DNA of 17,798 nucleotides from positions 1-17,798 of the forward strand of contig JAAYJP010000082.1 in assembly GCA_012522875.1 (NCBI GenBank). Reading direction: 5' to 3'. Made by a program: the position numbers and the translations under genes. Of the stretch, positions 15,623-17,798 are shown piece after piece. The notes under the pieces were generated by a model. The model did not search any database and was not told the DNA's origin. It saw only the letters and a program-made list of their open reading frames with translations. This DNA comes from Clostridiales bacterium (GTDB lineage: Bacteria; Bacillota; Clostridia; Christensenellales; Aristaeellaceae). Every line of letters starts with the position of its first letter. The first letter of the stretch is position 1.

Positions 15623-16519
15623 ATGCAGCGAGTGATTACAGATGAGGTGTACCGCTTTCTTTTTGAGAATAGTTTTGACGCCATTTTTTTAACGCATCCC
15701 AATGGCCAGATATTTCGGGCAAACCCCGCGGCCTGTGAGATGTTCCAAAGAACAGAGGAAGAAATTTGCCAGCTTGGCCGCCACAGCGTTGTTGACACCA
15801 GCGATCCGCGGTTGGAAAAAGCGCTCGTGGAACGGCGGAAAAACAGAAGGATCAAATCCGAACTGAACTTTGTCCGCAAGGACGGCACTGTGTTTCCCAC
15901 TGAGTATACATCTGCCATCTTCAAAGACGAGAAAGGCGAAACCTGGTCAGTTATCATTGTCCGGGATATTTCTTCAGCCAAAACGGCCGAACAGCTTCTG
16001 CAAAAAGCGCATGAAGAGGCAAAGCATCTTGCTGCTTATGACTATCTCACCGCTGTGCTGAATCGCCGGGCATTTATGGAACGGCTTGAGCAGGAGCTGT
16101 CCCGCTCAAAACGCGAAGGGACCTCTTTGAGCATCATTCTGCTGGATATTGACCACTTCAAGAGGATCAATGATACCCATGGGCACATGTGCGGTGACGA
16201 GCTGCTAAAAAGAGCCGCCAGATGCCTTGCTGATAAGCTTCGCCCCTATGACATTTTGGGAAGATTTGGAGGAGACGAGTTCATTGCCTGCCTGCCAAAC
16301 ACATCCGGCGAGAACGCACTCATTGTTGCGGAAAGGCTGCGCAAGCACATGCAGAGCACCGATCTATCCTGTACGGAAGGCGAAGTATTTGCCGCCATCA
16401 GCCTGGGGGTCGCCTGCCATGAAGGCGGTTCGCTGGAGGATTCGAATAATTTGCTTCAGCGGGCAGATAAGAACCTGTACATGGCCAAGTTCGAAAGAAA
16501 TGCCGTCTATGGCGGATGA
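15623..16519 (+). CDS. PAS-GGDEF diguanylate cyclase
   Basis: Soluble 298-residue enzyme expected to make cyclic-di-GMP from two GTP. A PAS domain (about 9-117) is joined by a short helix to a GGDEF domain (about 135-295). The active site GGDEF (216-220) is intact. The metal-binding LLDIDHFKRINDTHGH block (173-188) is present. An inhibitory I-site R207-P-Y-D210 sits at the canonical distance before it, so product inhibition is likely. There is no membrane segment. The start at 15623 is set by AGGAGGT (15611-15617), 5 bases upstream. As the last of three consecutive signalling genes, it would oppose the EAL phosphodiesterase before it. PAS ligand unknown. Confidence 0.92.
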   Translation: MQRVITDEVYRFLFENSFDAIFLTHPNGQIFRANPAACEMFQRTEEEICQLGRHSVVDTSDPRLEKALVERRKNRRIKSELNFVRKDGTVFPTEYTSAIFKDEKGETWSVIIVRDISSAKTAEQLLQKAHEEAKHLAAYDYLTAVLNRRAFMERLEQELSRSKREGTSLSIILLDIDHFKRINDTHGHMCGDELLKRAARCLADKLRPYDILGRFGGDEFIACLPNTSGENALIVAERLRKHMQSTDLSCTEGEVFAAISLGVACHEGGSLEDSNNLLQRADKNLYMAKFERNAVYGG

Positions 16520-16528
16520 AATTGTTCT

Positions 16529-16544
16529 GGCGCATTCTTGCGCC
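16529..16544 (+). terminator. Small hairpin after the diguanylate cyclase, possible weak terminator
   Basis: GGCGCA (16529-16534) and TGCGCC (16539-16544) enclose a TTCT loop, 10 bases after the stop codon. A second short GCGG/CCGC hairpin follows within about 20 bases. Neither has a U-tract, so intrinsic termination would be inefficient. Confidence 0.3.
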
Positions 16545-17161
16545 CTGACATAGTAAGCGGTAAGCCGCGCATCACCCGTTGAACCAGGCGAAGGGCAGGT
16601 ATACTGCCTCCAGTGCGCCGTGGCAAATCACACAAGGGTTTGGCATAATGGAAGAGGGCGGCGGAATGCCAGGGATATTGCGGAACGTAATGCTTTTCGT
16701 ACCTGGCTTAAGCCGCATGGGACCTTTTGCAGAAAGAGCCGCCATCCGCAGAGGCTGTGCGGAAGCAGTGATTGACAGAAGCGGAGGAATAAATCGGCGA
16801 AGAATTTCGGCATTGCCCTGTTTCATCCGCTTTTTGCCACTCCCACCGCCGCCTTGCATATGAAAGTGCTTCCGATGTTGCCGCCCTGATGGGACGGGGC
16901 CTGTTTTTCCTGTTCCGGCCTCCCAAAGATGGAGGCGGGCACGCAATGAGCCTGCCCCCGGGAATCAGTTCATCGCGCACCCGCCCAGTGTATTGTGGGT
17001 TATGCCAGCGGCCCGGGAAAGGATAACCCGTCTCCGCTTCGTTTTCTTCCGGCTTCAAAAGCAAAAGCCCTAACTTTCAAATGCCCTTGTGTATGCATGG
17101 AGCGACTCACAGCACCTGCCAATTGGGTGCATCAAACCATTTGCGTCAGGCTTTCATCATG
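16545..17161. other. Region of about 620 bases without a convincing gene
   Basis: Open frames on both strands give Pro/Arg-rich translations without recognisable domains. Structure is present: GCCTCC/GGAGGC (about 16917-16936), two copies of CCCGGGAA (near 16966 and 17014), and GGGTTAT paired with ATAACCC about 20 bases later (near 16997-17030). The ends of two converging genes (the cyclase from the left, the hypothetical protein from the right) face this region, so termination of both is expected here. A decayed gene or a structured RNA remains possible. Confidence 0.45.
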
Positions 17162-17659
17162 TCAATGTTCATTAAAGGCGATATATTTGGCGGGAATCAC
17201 AATTTCCTCAGCATCATTAAGGCCCGTTACCTGATACACCCCCTTATAAATTGTGAAGGTGAAACCATCATCAACGGCATCGTCAATATTGGTATAAATG
17301 CCGGCGACCACATCGGTGTAATCAAAGGAATACTGAACCAGGAAACCGGTCTCAGCGTTGAGCCATACATCCGCCGGAACTGTCAGGTGTGACAATGCGG
17401 CTTTAATCGCGTCATTCCAGGCATGGTCGCTGTTTGGTGTGGACAACAAGTAGTTGTGAACCAATTCCTCAAGCATCCTGTCCACATGGAGGGTTGCTGC
17501 AATCCGGGTACACGCAATTTCCGCCCCATTGACGGCTACCGTTTCTTGCCCGACGATTTTGGACGTTGCCACGTCATCGAAAATATGGGTAATGGCATCG
17601 TATTCGCCCATTGTCTCCGCAACCATTTCGTCGGCAGGAATTTCCTCTATGTCGGTCAT
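17162..17659 (-). CDS. Hypothetical protein, N-terminus uncertain, possible lipoprotein remnant
   Basis: I do not recognise this protein. From ATG 17659 it is 165 residues, acidic, with MTDIEEIPADEMVAET at the start and blocks such as AWNDAIKAALSHLTVPADVW and YSFDYTDVVAGIYTNIDDAV. The ETGFLVQYSFDYTDVV segment followed by a beta-rich end resembles small secreted or lipid-anchored proteins of Clostridia, by style only. The frame stays open upstream to 17785, where TTG is the only other possible start. On the way it reads VLACSADTKYAS, which looks like a lipobox Cys followed by a mature lipoprotein. The residues before it are not hydrophobic, however, so a signal peptide is missing in this frame. 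A frameshift, an upstream deletion or a cytoplasmic start at 17659 are all possible. ATG 17659 has no good ribosome binding site. Confidence 0.6.
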   Translation of the reverse strand: MTDIEEIPADEMVAETMGEYDAITHIFDDVATSKIVGQETVAVNGAEIACTRIAATLHVDRMLEELVHNYLLSTPNSDHAWNDAIKAALSHLTVPADVWLNAETGFLVQYSFDYTDVVAGIYTNIDDAVDDGFTFTIYKGVYQVTGLNDAEEIVIPAKYIAFNEH

Positions 17660-17745
17660 ATAGGACTCATCGATATGGCTGGCATATTTAGTGTCCGCTG
17701 AACAAGCAAGAACCCGAGCATGGACACCACTTCTCGCCGGTTTTC

Positions 17746-17754
17746 TGGTATAAT
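17746..17754 (+). promoter_or_regulatory. Extended -10 promoter pointing out of the window
   Basis: TGGTATAAT (17746-17754) is a perfect extended -10 element. No good -35 lies 16-18 bases upstream, which extended -10 promoters can tolerate. Transcription would start near 17761, inside the adjacent inverted repeat, and serve a rightward gene beyond the window. Confidence 0.5.
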
Positions 17755-17755
17755 T

Positions 17756-17797
17756 GGTGCAAGGAAAACCTTGAAAAACAAGCAAAACCCTTGCACC
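17756..17797. repeat. 9-bp inverted repeat downstream of the extended -10 promoter
   Basis: GGTGCAAGG (17756-17764) and CCTTGCACC (17789-17797) flank a 24-base A-rich spacer. The left arm covers the predicted transcription start. It could be an operator for a regulator or a 5' leader hairpin; an insertion-element end is less likely because no element sequence is seen. Confidence 0.6.
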
Positions 17798-17798
17798 T

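Noticed and set aside
16572..16946. 124-codon leftward frame containing CVICH, a CxxCH heme-binding pattern
   Set aside because: There is no signal peptide, no cytochrome context and no ribosome binding site, and the rest of the translation is low-complexity; a single CxxCH is expected by chance.
16960..17040. Cobalamin-riboswitch-like words
   Set aside because: The order and spacing of the conserved blocks do not fit, and no vitamin B12-related gene lies downstream on either strand.

Overview
The window looks like chromosomal DNA of a moderately GC-rich Gram-positive anaerobe, most likely a member of the Clostridia. This is inferred from strong AGGAGG-type ribosome binding sites, vegetative sigma-A type promoters, typical Gram-positive signal peptides and the gene repertoire; no rRNA or tRNA gene is present to fix the taxonomy. 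I see no mobile element, CRISPR array or phage gene.

Left part (1-4579). The first 126 bases hold the start of a leftward gene that runs off the window and resembles a nucleotidyltransferase. Divergent from it, a clear promoter drives a PhnD-PhnC-PhnE-PhnE phosphonate-type ABC importer (389-3940). A HAD-family phosphatase follows 24 bases later and probably belongs to the same operon. A perfect 16-bp hairpin separates the binding-protein gene from the ATPase gene. No C-P lyase or phosphonatase gene is visible, so the substrate (phosphonate, phosphite or other) is open.

Middle part (4607-9672), all leftward. It holds a protein-L-isoaspartate methyltransferase, a secreted DUF4832-like glycosidase-fold protein, a pentein-fold amidinotransferase or deiminase-like enzyme, and a secreted metallophosphoesterase with its own good promoter.

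Right-centre part (9922-16519), rightward. A strong promoter precedes three consecutive signalling genes. The first is a 955-residue hybrid histidine kinase with an extracytoplasmic solute-binding domain, two receiver-like domains and a C-terminal HPt domain. The second is a REC-PAS-PAS-GGDEF-EAL protein whose GGDEF domain is degenerate and whose EAL domain looks active. The third is a PAS-GGDEF diguanylate cyclase with an intact active site and I-site. Together they read as a ligand-sensing phosphorelay feeding cyclic-di-GMP turnover, and they are the most interesting unit in the window.

Right end (16520-17798). About 640 bases show no convincing gene. They are followed by a leftward hypothetical protein whose N-terminus is unclear, and by an extended -10 promoter with a 9-bp inverted repeat pointing out of the window.
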